The position numbers and the translations under genes are program-made. The notes beneath the pieces were generated by a model that had not been told where the DNA came from, ran no database searches, and saw only the letters and a list, made by a program, of their open reading frames with translations. Shown here piece by piece: positions 45,131 through 56,275 of a stretch of 64,000 bases of DNA. This DNA comes from Sthenelais limicola (lineage: Eukaryota > Annelida > Polychaeta > Phyllodocida > Sigalionidae). The stretch is taken from positions 104,506,194 through 104,570,193 of the forward strand of contig OW804096.1 in assembly GCA_942159475.1 (NCBI GenBank), in the 5' to 3' direction. How positions within the stretch are numbered: position 1 is the first letter of the stretch; each line of letters starts with the position of its first letter.

Positions 45131-45733
45131 CATGTTAATTTTGCAGAATTATTAGAATATGATTCAATGCTGACCACCGCCCATTATTGTTAGTGGTCTT
45201 TATAAGTTAAATAGTGCACATTCTATTATTCACAACTAAGTGATAGTTATATTTTTCTGGGAATTGGTTTGGTTTGGTTTGGTTAGTTTCACCTCCGCTA
45301 ATAGTAATTAAAAGTTAGCAGATATACATTTTTCTGGGAATAAGTCAACATATATTAGCCATGTAATCGTCACACGACACAAGGCTACCCCCCTCATATT
45401 TTTTCCTGTTTGTTATATCTGTCACCCTAAAAATTATCCCTTTGAGAAGATTTTGTGCACAGATTATCTCAAAGTAACCTGCTATCATGGTAAACCTAAA
45501 TATATGTCCATATTAACCACCAGGTGAATGTGAATATAATTGACATTTGATACTGCCACCTAGTGGGACCGCACCAGAGTTAGCGGGAGTGCACCACCCC
45601 TGGTCACTTGCTGCAGCGGTCACCACGGAACACAGTCGTCTTGAAAATTTGAATAATAAATTGAATATTTAAAGACTTAAAAAATATTGATTTCCAACAC
45701 AAAAATTGATTTTTCTGCTTAAAAAAACCATCT

Positions 45734-45769
45734 CACCTGAAGAAGGGCAAACTAGCCCGAAAGCTTGTG
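45734..45769 (+). ncRNA. hammerhead-like ribozyme motif, minimal form
   Basis: Stem I CAC/GUG, core CUGAAGA, stem II GGGC/GCCC with a 6-nt loop AAACUA, core GAA, self-complementary stem III AGCU, then U. This is the same plan, including one extra A before stem II, as the motif at 7331-7370, while all three stems differ in sequence and remain paired. Such motifs are known in Penelope-like elements and other small retroelements. No Penelope RT is visible nearby. Confidence 0.5.
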
Positions 45770-46274
45770 TCACCCCAACAATGAAAAGGTTCCCACCAAG
45801 ACATCCCGTTAGTAACCCCCTTTAAAGAATATGAATTTTCCGACTTGTGACTCATTTTCCTGTGATACATCACATATGGGATATGCAGTAAAGGCCAAAA
45901 TATTCTTCATCATTACAAATATTTACAAGCTCCTTACTTGATAAAATAATTCAATTGCATGCAGTTTGTGCATTTACACCCGATTTAGACACATAACTTT
46001 GATATGCATTTTGGAGTGGATCAGATGATGCACGTTTCACCAGGTGCATAATCAGGTGCAAAACTGCTTTTTTATGCGGATTGCACTTATGTGACTGGTC
46101 AGATGCACTTTTGCATACAGTGGTGGATTTTCCAATGCACATCGGGGATATTGAAATGATATTGAGTGACCAGTTTGAGAATGACAATTGAAATGCTATA
46201 TTAAGGTGTGTTTAAGAGGTTGTTACTTGCTGTATTGCTAGTTATGTATATATATATTCTGCACCCACTATATT

Positions 46275-46665
46275 TGTACTTCCCAGTTCCTGAGGGGAGG
46301 TACCCCTGCGACAATTGTCAATGAGGATCAACAGGACTGGAAGGATGTAAATACGAAACGAAAGAAACCTGAAAAGAAAGACAGAAAGGAACGAAGGAAG
46401 AAAAGAGAAGAGACTAAGCCAAAAAAGAACATTGAAGCTGATCATCAAAGCTCCAATTACAAATAACAATATGAGAATTTTCGGCACCCTAACAAATTCA
46501 AAGCCATGCCCATTAACAAGAATCTTGTAAGGTGGTTGACCTACCTGGGCATGTCCATGAGAGACAACAATGAAAAGCACTATCTATTGTATTTTATGCT
46601 CAAGCCTGAGATGAACCGCAGGCTGTTGGTAGCTCTTGCTGCCAACTGTGACAAAGAGCAATGAG
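46275..46665 (+). pseudogene. degenerate lysine-rich ORF upstream of LTR B
   Basis: The plus frame reads VPPATIVNEDQQDWKDVN followed by a Lys/Arg/Glu-rich stretch, one stop, then NKFKAMPINKNLVRWLTYLGMSM and LLYFMLKPEMNRRLLVALAAN. No known domain is recognised. Its position upstream of the polypurine tract of LTR B suggests it belongs to that element's interior. A similar Lys-rich ORF lies at 61619 in element A. Confidence 0.3.
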
Positions 46666-47543
46666 GGTGTGCAGAAAGTTTATGACTTGTAAACAAGAAG
46701 GACAGCTTTCCCATTACAAAATGATAGCAAGTGCTATAAAGTTAATAACAAGGACAAATCAAAATTCTAAATTATGAAGAAGTTATAAAATTATTGAACA
46801 GAGAAGAATGAGAGGCACTGAAACCAAGAATTGAAGTGTACTGAAAACTTTGGAAAAATAGTAAATTTGTGGGACGCTTTATTAGAAGTTCCCTAGTTAC
46901 CAGCTTGCCCGCAGTAAAACTAGGCAACAGACAAGAAGACCAAGCTTAATATTTTGACGTTCTTCCACAGCTCCAACTGTCACAGCTCTACACAACCAGC
47001 AGCCGGATTTTACCTCCCAGTATTTATTTACTAGTTGAGACTATGTTTATCAACTAGATGTGTGGCGTATTTAATCCAAGAGTGAACAATATTTAACCAT
47101 GTGTGTTTTGAACTGAATTTATTATCTGGGAACCGGAAACAAGATGGCGAGAGGCTAACGAAAACAAGTCTACGAAAAGATACAAAAGACAATGAACAGT
47201 TCCAGAACTATATAATGTGTGTTAATCATATATAGCATGTGCCTTGAGTTAGAATTAGTATTGTAGTTGAATATACCTTGGACTGAGGTGTTTTTAAGAT
47301 TATGAGAAGGGAAACAGACAAACTAGGTTTCCTATAGTCTATATTCTAATGAATTATTCTAAAAGACTAATATATTTGTGGTTACGGCTTTTTCCTTTAG
47401 GTGGGAGCACCTGTTCTCTCTAAGAGACAGGCAAGGTTAAAAATCTCGAAGAATTAAAAAGACTTAGACTTATGGTTATTCTTGTTTTTATTTATTTATT
47501 TGTGAAGATATTTATATGTTTTTGTAGATGTGTTTTCATGTGA

Positions 47544-47578
47544 TGGCTGGGACAGCCATTCTTCTTAGTGGGAGAGGA
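47544..47578 (+). promoter_or_regulatory. hairpin plus polypurine tract of LTR element B
   Basis: TGGCTGGGACAGCCA (stem TGGCT/AGCCA) is followed, 8 nt later, by the purine tract AGTGGGAGAGGA, ending just before the LTR start TGTTAATG. The same arrangement lies at 63846-63880. Confidence 0.7.
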
Positions 47579-49171
47579 TGTTAATGTCCACTCTGGTTTT
47601 TTATCCTATTTGGCCAATTGACATGTGTTAATTAATTATTTATGTATTGCATGAACATGGTAGTACGATCTATAGTTAGGTTAACTGTTAAGCCTGACTC
47701 AGGGAGCTCGGTCTGATGCAATGCCTGTGATTGTGAAATGAATGCTGGACATTGCATCAGGAGCGGCTCTCTTGGATATATCAGTGGGTCTGAGTGACTC
47801 ACAGAGGTTTCTCCATGGTTCTAGAAGGTTCCAGAAGCTGATGCAATGTAATTCTATGTAGCAATACCCAGGGAAACTGATATAAGCCCACTAGGGGATT
47901 TCTCTAAGACTCTGGAAGTCTGATGAAATATGTTGAAATATCGAGTGGGCAATTAGAGCCTGAGTTTATTGTCGGAGCGGCCCTCTAAGCCTGTAGGGAA
48001 TCCTGCCAAGGCCGGAGGCCGCGGCAGGTTCCCGAAGGCTTAGAGGGCCAGCGAGGACAATAAACGAAGGCTCTAATGGCTTTAGTACCCGTTGGTTGGG
48101 CTGTTATTATCAACTACTTCCATTACTATCACTTGTCCTGAACCTCCAACATTGTCAGAAAGCATTTACTTACAGTTTAGTTAAGTTGCATTCTTCTCTA
48201 ACCTTACACACTGACGCTAGTGTGGAGGGGGACCGTCCAGTCCCTATAACTAGGGGTGGGTTATGGTTATACACAGGCAGAAGCAGGGTTTCTGTTTGTT
48301 GCATAAATACAGCATACTTGCCTCTTCCAACAAATTACCCTTCAATTGACTAAAATAAATAGTACAAAATCAAAACTCATAACCCCATCCCACCTGCACC
48401 CCATATCCAACAATTACAACTTGGCATCTCCCCTACCCACACATAATGAATGGTCCTCCCTCCACTGCCAACTGCGCTCCACTCCCTCCCTCCCTCCCTC
48501 CCTCCACTGCCAACTGCGGCTGGGTAGTGACAGAGAGGGAGCATGCCAGGCCGAGTCAAAACAAACCAAACAACGCACGCAATATCAATCATACATAGGC
48601 CTGCATTGAACTAGACGCTCAAAAACGTGAGATGTCATTCATGAGGGGTTTTGTAAGCGATCACCCGATTCAGATTTTCGAATTTTGCCTTGCGTTATGC
48701 ATAAAACAAGTTGCGTTTCGGTAATTACATTGCGGGAGCTAAGTAGTGCGAGCTAGGCCAGAAGTTGACACGGCCATAGAGGGCCAGTCGGAACCTACAA
48801 CTGGCCTCTCTGTGCGTTTATAATGGGCGAGCTCAGACCAACCAATGGGTACTAAAGTATATAAGGGGCCCCAGTCAGTCCCTAGACCTATCTTGAAGAC
48901 CTGATCTAACCTTGCTGTTACAACCATTGAAGACATCACTGACTAACTGACTGACTAGAAGGCCTGGAGCCATGGGCTCCTGATGTTCTAATGTTCTGAT
49001 GTTCTAATGTTTTCTGTATATTGAAACATGTGAATAAGGTTTAATAAACAAGCCGTTCAGCACTCCAAATTGAAGTACCTTTTGCTCTGCTAGAGTTATT
49101 CTTACAGCTCAACTAGTTCGACTGGAATATCAACATAACTATAATCATATTTAATAGTTCCCTGATCTACA
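47579..49171 (+). mobile_element. LTR B (about 1.6 kb, related to LTR A, with internal insertions)
   Basis: Begins TGTTAATGTCCACT directly after a polypurine tract, like LTR A (TGTTAATGTCCATT), and ends near CCCTGATCTACA. It shares with LTR A the block order CAGTCAGTC after a TATA box (48858-48865), AATAAA (49043-49048) and GAGTTATTCTTACA, but is about twice as long because of inserted sequence, including the fold-back at 47952-48077. It may be the 3' LTR of a decayed element whose interior lies to the left, or a solo LTR with a retained tract. Confidence 0.65.
47952..48077. repeat. fold-back element with 55-bp arms inside LTR B
   Basis: ATTAGAGCCT...TTTATTGTC...CCCTCTAAGC...CCTGCC (47952-48007) is answered by its complement at 48023-48077, with scattered mismatches, around a GC-rich 15-nt loop. 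Confidence 0.8.
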
Positions 49172-49227
49172 ATATCTCATTTGATTTGATTTCATTGCAT
49201 GTTCTTTGAAGGACCTGTGGATTGCCT

Positions 49228-49447
49228 CATTTGCATGTGAAATTTTCCCACTAGTCATTGTGTGTGCATTAATGTCACATGACCTGTGTATTGCCTGCCC
49301 ATTTCCCGACCTGTGCTTTGGCTGTCCATGTACTTGACCTGTGCATAACATATGCATTAATGTCACATGATGTGTGCATTGGCTCATTTACATGTGAAAT
49401 TTTCCCACTAGTCATTGTATGTGCATTAACGTCACATGGCCTGTTCA
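49228..49447. repeat. 157-bp tandem duplication
   Basis: CATGTGAAATTTTCCCACTA, TCATTGT, GTGCATTAA and GTCACATG occur in the same order at 49231-49290 and 49388-49447. Confidence 0.75.
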
Positions 49448-49459
49448 TTGCGTGTCCCA

Positions 49460-50548
49460 TTAGACATGGTCACTGGGCCATCTTTTCCATATGGGTTGTC
49501 CTTCCTCCTAAATAAAATTATCAAACTCACTAAGACTTCCCTTTGTCCACCTTCATTGCGTTCAGACCTAGTCAATATGATGCAATGAATGCAATTCACT
49601 AATATATATGTTCCTTCCATTAACTAGTTTTCATCAATCATGTGAACATAGATCCTCCCGTTCTTCAATAATCTACTATATCTTAATATCAATAGTAAAG
49701 AAGCATTTCTGTAACAAAATACCCTCCTATATTCAAATATGATTAATATCAACAATAATTAAATGAATAATTAAAATTGTATTGCTTGGACTTCTGGTTT
49801 AGCTGGGAAGTGTAAAGGTGACCATTGAAAGACTTAGGTCGTGTTGTCCCCTTTTTTTCAGGTAAACGTAGTGTGCAAAGACAATTTTTTGTCGATAGCT
49901 CAGTAAAGCATCAATGAATTGATTGGACATTTCAATATCCGAAGCATGAGGCGGGTATCATGGTGTGAGAAGCGCCATATTGGATACCAGTGGTGTAGTG
50001 GATCAGTCGGACAAAGACAGTAAACTAATATATCGTACAACCTTTAAGGTAAATAGCTGCTACAAAAGGTGTGGAAAGTGTACGGACACATGGATCTGAC
50101 TAAATATCTGGACTTTAACCATAAACAGTGAGTTTAATTTATCGAAATTGAATTTGCCGCCACGGGCATGCGCAGTTGAAGATTGAAAGCTGTGGAAAAA
50201 GAACCAGGTCGTACAATAGGCGGCCATCTTGGATTACGTACGGGTCAGAAACAAAGTGCTGCATATATATGATCTGAAAGTAGTAGGAACTATTTTGAAT
50301 TGGCAGAAAGGTGGGAAACGGTATTATAAAGAACTGACGTTGTTGTGTGAACCTGATTCACTGGATTAAGTGAGAACTAAGATAATGTGTGCGACATCTT
50401 CAAAAACCCCAAGGCGCATGACAGAGAGGAACCGGAAATAAAGTCATAGTAACAACATCTGGCAAAAAACCAGCTTTTTAGCAAATTCAGAACTTTGACA
50501 GTTGAATTTCATCGAAATTAATGAAGCAGGATAAGGATACTGACTCAA
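49460..50548 (+). other. probable 5' leader of LINE 2, no ORF
   Basis: The part nearest 50549 is purine-rich and without stops of interest. I cannot place the 5' end of the LINE or a target duplication. Confidence 0.35.
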
Positions 50549-51864
50549 ATGAGACGAAGGAGTGAAGACGGCTCTGAGTTAGCTAACAGCAAAAAGCAAG
50601 TCTCAAAAATGACGTCTATATCAAACAAAGACATCAAAAAGATGTTCGAACAACTGAAGGTGCAGATAGCCGAGTCAGCAAACAGCCATAAGGAAGTGGT
50701 TGCGAAAGTACAGACAGCTGTAGACAAAGTAGAAGGTGATAATTTTGTCAGAGACAAGCGGGTGGACGCTTTGTTTGTCCAAGCAAACAGAAGACATGGA
50801 ATTAATGAGAATAAATATGGTTAAGAAAAACGACCCTCGACTGCTAGCATTAGACCAAACAATGATCAGAGACGAAGAAGATGAGATAAAAAAGCAGATC
50901 AAAGATCTAGAGTTGAATCTTGTGATCGATGGTATGCAGAAAGCAGAAAATGAAGATGATTTGAGCCTGAAAGTAAAAGTTAGTGATATCTTTGAAACCC
51001 TAATGGGCACACTTAGAGGAATGCAATATGAAGCGAGGAGAATGGGTAAGGGCCTAATGGCACCGACCCTGGTCTCCTTCTCTACCTTGGTGGAGATAAA
51101 ATTAGTCTGGGACAAAAGAGCAAATCTGGAAAAAGCTGTAGATGAAGAAGGCAAGCGTCTCTTTTGGATTAAAAAGGATCTCCTTCTAGTGGTTAGAAAA
51201 AGAATTGCTAGAGCTAGGCCCTGTGTAGCCGCAGCAAGGGCTTCTAGATGGTATAACATGTGATTAATGCCCACAGTGATGTAATCCTAGGCAAGAAAAG
51301 GTACAAGCATAACCAGCTGGAATTATTGCCAAAGCAGTTTCACCCCAACCTTTCTGGCTAAACAAGAGGATGAGTACTCTTTCGTCTTTTTTACAAGGGA
51401 ATGCCCCTTGTCAAACCATTATATGGCGAATTTCAAAGTGGGAAAGAGATGGTTTAACTGAGTAGAGCAGTATTTAGCTCACTCGAAGGCAATGCTTGAC
51501 AATGATTTAAAGAAAACAGAGTTTGTGATGGAGTTAGAGGACCATGTGAAATGCAAGATATCCCTAGATGCATTTGTTTCAGACGAAGTCTAGGACAAAT
51601 GGGAGGAGAAGTTGATGGACATACTATCAAGAGGGCTACGAAGGAAGATCAGACACAACGACCACATTGCTGATTATCTTCTTGCAACAAATGAGAAAGT
51701 CATCGGAGAAGCTTCTCCCTCACAGTTGTTTTGGGGTATTGGACTCAGCCTCCATAACCCTGATGTTCTTGATCAAGAAAAATGGGCCAAAAACGCTGCT
51801 AGGCAGAGCGTGGATGTCAGTTAGAAGTCGTCTGGTAGAGAAAAGGGAGAAAGAAAGAGCATGA
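50549..51864 (+). pseudogene. LINE 2 ORF1: coiled coil, RRM-like core and NADAR-like domain, frameshifted
   Basis: A first frame (50549-50821) gives a Lys/Glu-rich coiled-coil stretch (MTSISNKDIKKMFEQLKVQI). A second (50736-51263) carries the core QIKDLELNLVIDGMQKAEN, equivalent to NLVVDGFERVEGE of the intact LINE ORF1, and the RKRIARARP basic end. A third (about 51366-51795) has the NADAR-like domain: SFVFFTRECPLSNHYMANF, VEQYLAHSKAML, DYLLATNEKVIGEA and LFWGIGLSLHNPD. TGA at 51459 and TAG at 51591 break it. The equivalent acidic tail (EEEGAVGETEEGMEV) lies about 450 nt further on, near 52285, so a segment of about 380 bp seems to have been inserted between them. Clearly homologous to, but well diverged from, the ORF1 at 16799-18445. 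Confidence 0.75.
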
Positions 51865-51867
51865 AGT

Positions 51868-52250
51868 GATCGATAATAATTAGCCAATCCTGAGGCTCTA
51901 TATGGCTGACCAATGGTGACCTATGAGGTCCCACCTCCTGCTGGGACAGCAGCTGTTGTTTGTACAAGTAATTAGAGGCATGGTGAGTCTAGATGATAAT
52001 CAGTAGGCTAGACATGCCGATTAATTAATAAAGATAACCTGTGGCTACATGTGGAGACAGCCTGTCGTCTGTCTAATAATTATATAATCGTTTGGTAATA
52101 TGGCGGCAGGTGTCTCCTTACCTCTTGACATGCATAAAGATTCATATTTCACATTAGTTATTCGTATTCATAAAGTTATGGAATATCATATCATATCGCA
52201 TATTAATATTCATATTTATTATGCAATATTACGTAATCAGATTTAAAGAT
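51868..52250 (+). other. insertion-like segment between the NADAR domain and acidic tail of LINE 2 ORF1
   Basis: Non-coding, about 380 bp, beginning TGATCGATAATAATTAGCC, with an AATAAAG (about 52027). Its position between parts of ORF1 suggests a solo LTR or other insertion. I could not find a convincing target duplication. Confidence 0.35.
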
Positions 52251-52500
52251 ATGGTAAAAAGAAAAGCGGGTATAACAAGCAGAAGAGGAAGGAGCTGTAG
52301 GAGAAACAGAAGAAGGGATGGAGGTGGCTACTGAGAAAACAAAAGAGTCAGGCATAAGAGTGCAAGATACACAAGTTGCGATTTTAATAATTCCATAATG
52401 TTTATACAGAAATGTCTTAAGATAAAACCAAGAGATATATGTGTAACCAGTAGGTTGTACATTAAAAGTTGTGGAATTGGGACCCATGCAGCAAGTTTTA

Positions 52501-54787
52501 ATGGAGGGGAATAATATTAATTTTTATTCACTTAATGTGAATGGTGCTGCCAATATTGTCAAAAGAAAGGCGATATTTAGAATGTTAGACCAAAAGAAAA
52601 GATCAATCTTTGCTTTACAGGAGACACATAGCTCGGTAAAAGAAGCCAAAATATGGAAAAATCAATGGCAAGGTATATCTCATTTTATTCATGGAAAAAG
52701 TAACGCCAGGAGAGTGGCCTTATTGATATCCAAGGAGCTTAATGTTGTAATACATAAAAAAGGTGGTGATGACTTAGGTAGAATAGCGTATATGGATGTA
52801 TCGATCAAACAAAAGATGCTGTCAGTCTTTTCAGTATATTTCCCCACTAAAGACAAATACAAAGAGCAAGCTCTAATGTGTAAATCTTTAAGAAATATAA
52901 TCGATCTTAAAACAGAATATTCTACTATCCTAATGGGTGATTTCAATTTAAACATAATCACTGAATAAGAGTTCTTAAACCTAAGCGAAAGTCAGCAAAG
53001 CAAGCTGGACGGGTTGAAAAGCATGATACAAATAATAAAAGATTTCAAAGAGTTGTCTCCAGAAGGGACTAATATGTCCACTTGGTCAAGAAAATCTCAA
53101 AATTCAAGATTGGATTATTGTATAATTGATGCTACTCTTCAACCTGAAGTAACTGAAGTGGTGAACGAATATTGTAAGCACTCGGACCATAATTTAATAC
53201 ATTTTGCCTTGAAATCGAATGAGCAGGCAAGAGGGCCAGGTCTATGGAAATTTAACAAACATTTGTTGAATGACGAGGGCTATATGAATATGATGAAAGA
53301 TATGATTGTTGATGCTTACAATACAGAGGGCTTGAGTAGCTCCAGAAATAAATGGGATTATATTAAGTTTGTAATAAGAAGAGAAACTATACGTTATACC
53401 AAACAAAAAAATTATGAGAGAAGAAAGAAAGAATCAGAGTTTAGAACTAGAATGAATGTCCTTTTTCAAAAGGAGTTCTGGATGAGAAAGAAAGTCACGA
53501 ATTGGAAGATATCCAAAATGACTTAAAATTTGAGCAATACATCAGAGCACAAGGTGTAATGGCTCGGAGCAGATCTCAATGGCTGGTTGAAGGGGAAAAA
53601 CCTACAGCGTATTTTCTTAACTTAGAGAAGAGAAATTATAAAAAAAGGTAATATCCCAGCTTGAATTTGATGATTGAGTAATAAGCAAACCAGATGAAAT
53701 ACTAAAAGCAAAAGAAGATTTCTATCAGGAATTGTATAGCGAAAAACCAATGATTTCACCTGAATCCAATACCTTTATGTCTAATTATGTTGGCCCATCC
53801 TTCGAGCAGCTGGATAAACAACTGCTCAACAGAAGACTAGGTAGTGAGGAAATTAAAAAAACATTGGACTCCTGTGCGAGCAATAAAGCTCCTGGACCTG
53901 ATGGCCTGCCCGCAGAGTTTTTTAAATGTTTCTGGGATACCTTAGGCCCTATCTTTGATGAGGTAATATATGAATGTGTAGAGGACGACAGTCTGTCAAA
54001 TGAAATTTACAGAGGCGTAGTCTCACTTATTCCGAAAAAGGATCGCAATCTCAAGATGATTGGAAGTTTGAGACCCATGACTTTGTTGAATTCAGATTAC
54101 AAACTGATATCGAAAACTCTAAGCATAAGACTAAAAAATTGTATAAGCAAGGTAATAAATGAAGATCAATATGGATTTATCAAAAACAGGTATATAGGTT
54201 GTGCTGTAAGAAGGCTTAAAGACATCTCTCAATTTTTAGAAAAAAATAATAGAAAAGGTCTTTTTGTATCACTTGACTTCAGAAAGGCATACGATTCTGT
54301 ATCGTGGAGTTTCTCATATAAATGTTTACATGATATCGGTGTCGGCGACGAGTTTTTAATGTGGATAAAAAGATTAATGTCTGGATCACAGTCTTGTATT
54401 ATTAACAACAGTTATACATCTGAATGGTTTAAAGTAAATAGAGGTGTTAAGCAGGGAGAACCCATTTCATCTTTGCTCTTCGTAATTGTTGTAGAGAAGC
54501 TGGCTGAGAAAACGACCCAGAGTGTAAAGGAATAGTTTTTGGAGGTGCCGATAATAGAATTATACAATTCGCTGATGATATATGACTGTTATCGCCAGCT
54601 GGGAAAAATCTCTATCGAAAATGATGGAAATTATTGAAGAATTTGGTAATGTATCAGGGCTATCTCTGAATATAAGTAAAACAAGAGGTTTTGATATTGG
54701 ACAGATGGTCTTATATCAACCAATTACTATGAATATAAACTGGGTGAATTCTATGAAAATATTGGGAGTACACCTGTTATATCCTTA
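52501..54787 (+). pseudogene. LINE 2 ORF2: endonuclease and RT, broken, cut by LTR element A
   Basis: Starts MEGNNINFYSLNVNG. APE endonuclease motifs are present: LQETHSS, LMGDFNLNI, SRLDYCII and SDHNLIHF. TAA at 52966-52968 is an in-frame nonsense, and further frameshifts follow at 53526 and near 54535. RT motifs in order are APGPDGLPAEFF, VSLIPKKD, EDQYGFIKNRYIG, VSLDFRKAYDSVSW, VKQGEPISS and QFADDI (then a stop). The last LINE codons read KILGVHLLYPY and are cut at 54787 by the start of LTR A. The rest of ORF2 should reappear beyond the window's right edge, after element A's 3' LTR. Confidence 0.9.
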
Positions 54788-55211
54788 TGTTAATGTCCAT
54801 TATGGATTTAACATGTCTCATTGCCCTAATCGATTTTTAATGTGTGATTAATTGCAGAGTTATTAATGTTTTATTACCCTGATGTTAAACATGCATTTAT
54901 TAATGAATTTATGTATTACTGTGAAATGTATCATTAGATGTGTAAATTGTATTTGAGTAGTCTGGTGCAATGATTTATGCTGACGCGATGTTTTAAGCTG
55001 AAGCAATGATTATTGTGAAACATGTAGGAGCTATTGCTCACAGAGAAACACAGCAGGGTTCCCAGGAATTGCACCTAAGGGTGTAACCAGGTTATAAAAG
55101 GAATTATTTCACCATGTACTCTCACAATCCTGTAATATGTCAGCACTTATTCTGCTATCCAGGCAAACGTTTTCTGTACGAATTTATGTGAATCCAGTCA
55201 GGAATCCAGGG

Positions 55212-55218
55212 TATAAAA
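55212..55218 (+). promoter_or_regulatory. TATA box of LTR A
   Basis: TATAAAA in the LTR, at the place equivalent to TATATAAG in LTR B (48858-48865). Confidence 0.65.
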
Positions 55219-55407
55219 GGGTCCTCCTTCCAGTCAGTCAGTACCATCTACTACCTGGACCTGGAAGCTGTACCACCACTATCTACTAAGGAGGACTGAC
55301 TGGAACCTATACAAACTGAAACCCTGGGGAACCTATGCTCTACTAAGGATATATTGTAACTACTAAGGACTTATTATAAACCTACCACTTGTTACTCTAC
55401 AACATTG

Positions 55408-55413
55408 AATAAA
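55408..55413 (+). terminator. polyadenylation signal of LTR A
   Basis: AATAAA, about 196 nt after the TATA box; the equivalent in LTR B is at 49043-49048. Confidence 0.6.
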
Positions 55414-55603
55414 AGACCAGCTATTCAGCACATCTCCAAGATCCCTCTCTACTTGAGTTATTCTTACAATTTGACCAGCTCATCTAAGATAACTACACAA
55501 CACTCCCATTTTGGACTTAGCCAGTTATTGAATCTCCTGATAGCTAATTAATTATCTTAGAGTAATTATCATTAAGTGTCCCTGCTCCCCAGACACTTAC
55601 ATA

Positions 55604-55619
55604 TGGTGGAAGAACCCAG
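55604..55619 (+). other. candidate primer-binding site of element A
   Basis: TGGTGGAAGAACCCAG begins two bases after the LTR end. TGG matches the CCA tail of a tRNA. I do not identify the tRNA. Confidence 0.55.
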
Positions 55620-55663
55620 ATCTGGAGAATTGAAATAGAATTTCTCTATTTTCATAAAGCTGA

Positions 55664-56275
55664 ATGGCTGACAGACATAAGGAAATGAGGCCTAAGAGGC
55701 AATCTTATTACTCACTTGCACCACAACCTGACAGTGACTGGATAACAGAATCAACCTCCAAGATTACAAATCCACCTACTCCAGTGCCAGTGGCTTGGGA
55801 AAAGATAGTCCAGGGAGAGGAAGAAGAAGCGATCCAGATGGTGAATTTAGAGCATAAAATGAGGAAAGTACAGGAATCCTTTATAAGATCCATGGCAAAG
55901 TTAACAGCAAGGATGGATGTCTATGGAAGACCTCTTGTGGCTCTAATGGATGTCCAAGCAGGGAGACCGGTGTATCACAACGATAGCCAGCAGCAACTAA
56001 CTCAAGTTTGGCACCAGTCCAATAATCAACAGATGGGATGGCAAGGCAGAGGTTATCACAATAAACAGGGAACATGGAGGCAGGACAGACAGCAGCAGCA
56101 GGGCAGCAGGCCTCAACATTTCAAACCTAAAGTTAAGTGTTTCAATTGTAATAATTATGGTTATTTTCAGATTAATTGTCGTACTCAAAGGCAAGTAAAT
56201 CCAAAGGATCCGAGGGGGGCAGCAAAGACCTGTGATAAAATACCAAATGGGCAGGATAATATCTCCATAGAATAA
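55664..56275 (+). CDS. Gag-like protein of LTR element A with an altered zinc knuckle
   Basis: 203 aa. The middle has a helical segment (EHKMRKVQESFIRSMAKL), then a Gln-rich, low-complexity stretch (about 107-150). The end has a knuckle CFNCNNYGYFQINC, which matches the retroviral-type C-x2-C-x4-H-x4-C pattern except that Tyr replaces the His, so zinc binding is doubtful. It is short for a full Gag: no capsid-like region is recognised. It starts 60 nt after the primer-binding site, as expected for the first ORF. It could be a truncated Gag kept only because the element is mobilised in trans. Confidence 0.6.
   Translation: MADRHKEMRPKRQSYYSLAPQPDSDWITESTSKITNPPTPVPVAWEKIVQGEEEEAIQMVNLEHKMRKVQESFIRSMAKLTARMDVYGRPLVALMDVQAGRPVYHNDSQQQLTQVWHQSNNQQMGWQGRGYHNKQGTWRQDRQQQQGSRPQHFKPKVKCFNCNNYGYFQINCRTQRQVNPKDPRGAAKTCDKIPNGQDNISIE

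Larger units (their letters stand above)
54788..55601 (+). repeat. 5' LTR of element A
   Basis: 814 bp, TGTTAATG...CACTTACA. Contains TATAAAA (55212-55218) and AATAAA (55408-55413), about 196 nt apart, the arrangement of a U3-R-U5 LTR. Confidence 0.85.

Noticed and set aside
51946..51962. CTGCTGGGACAGCAG as another LTR hairpin-polypurine unit
   Set aside because: The hairpin resembles the LTR one but no purine tract or TGTTAATG follows.
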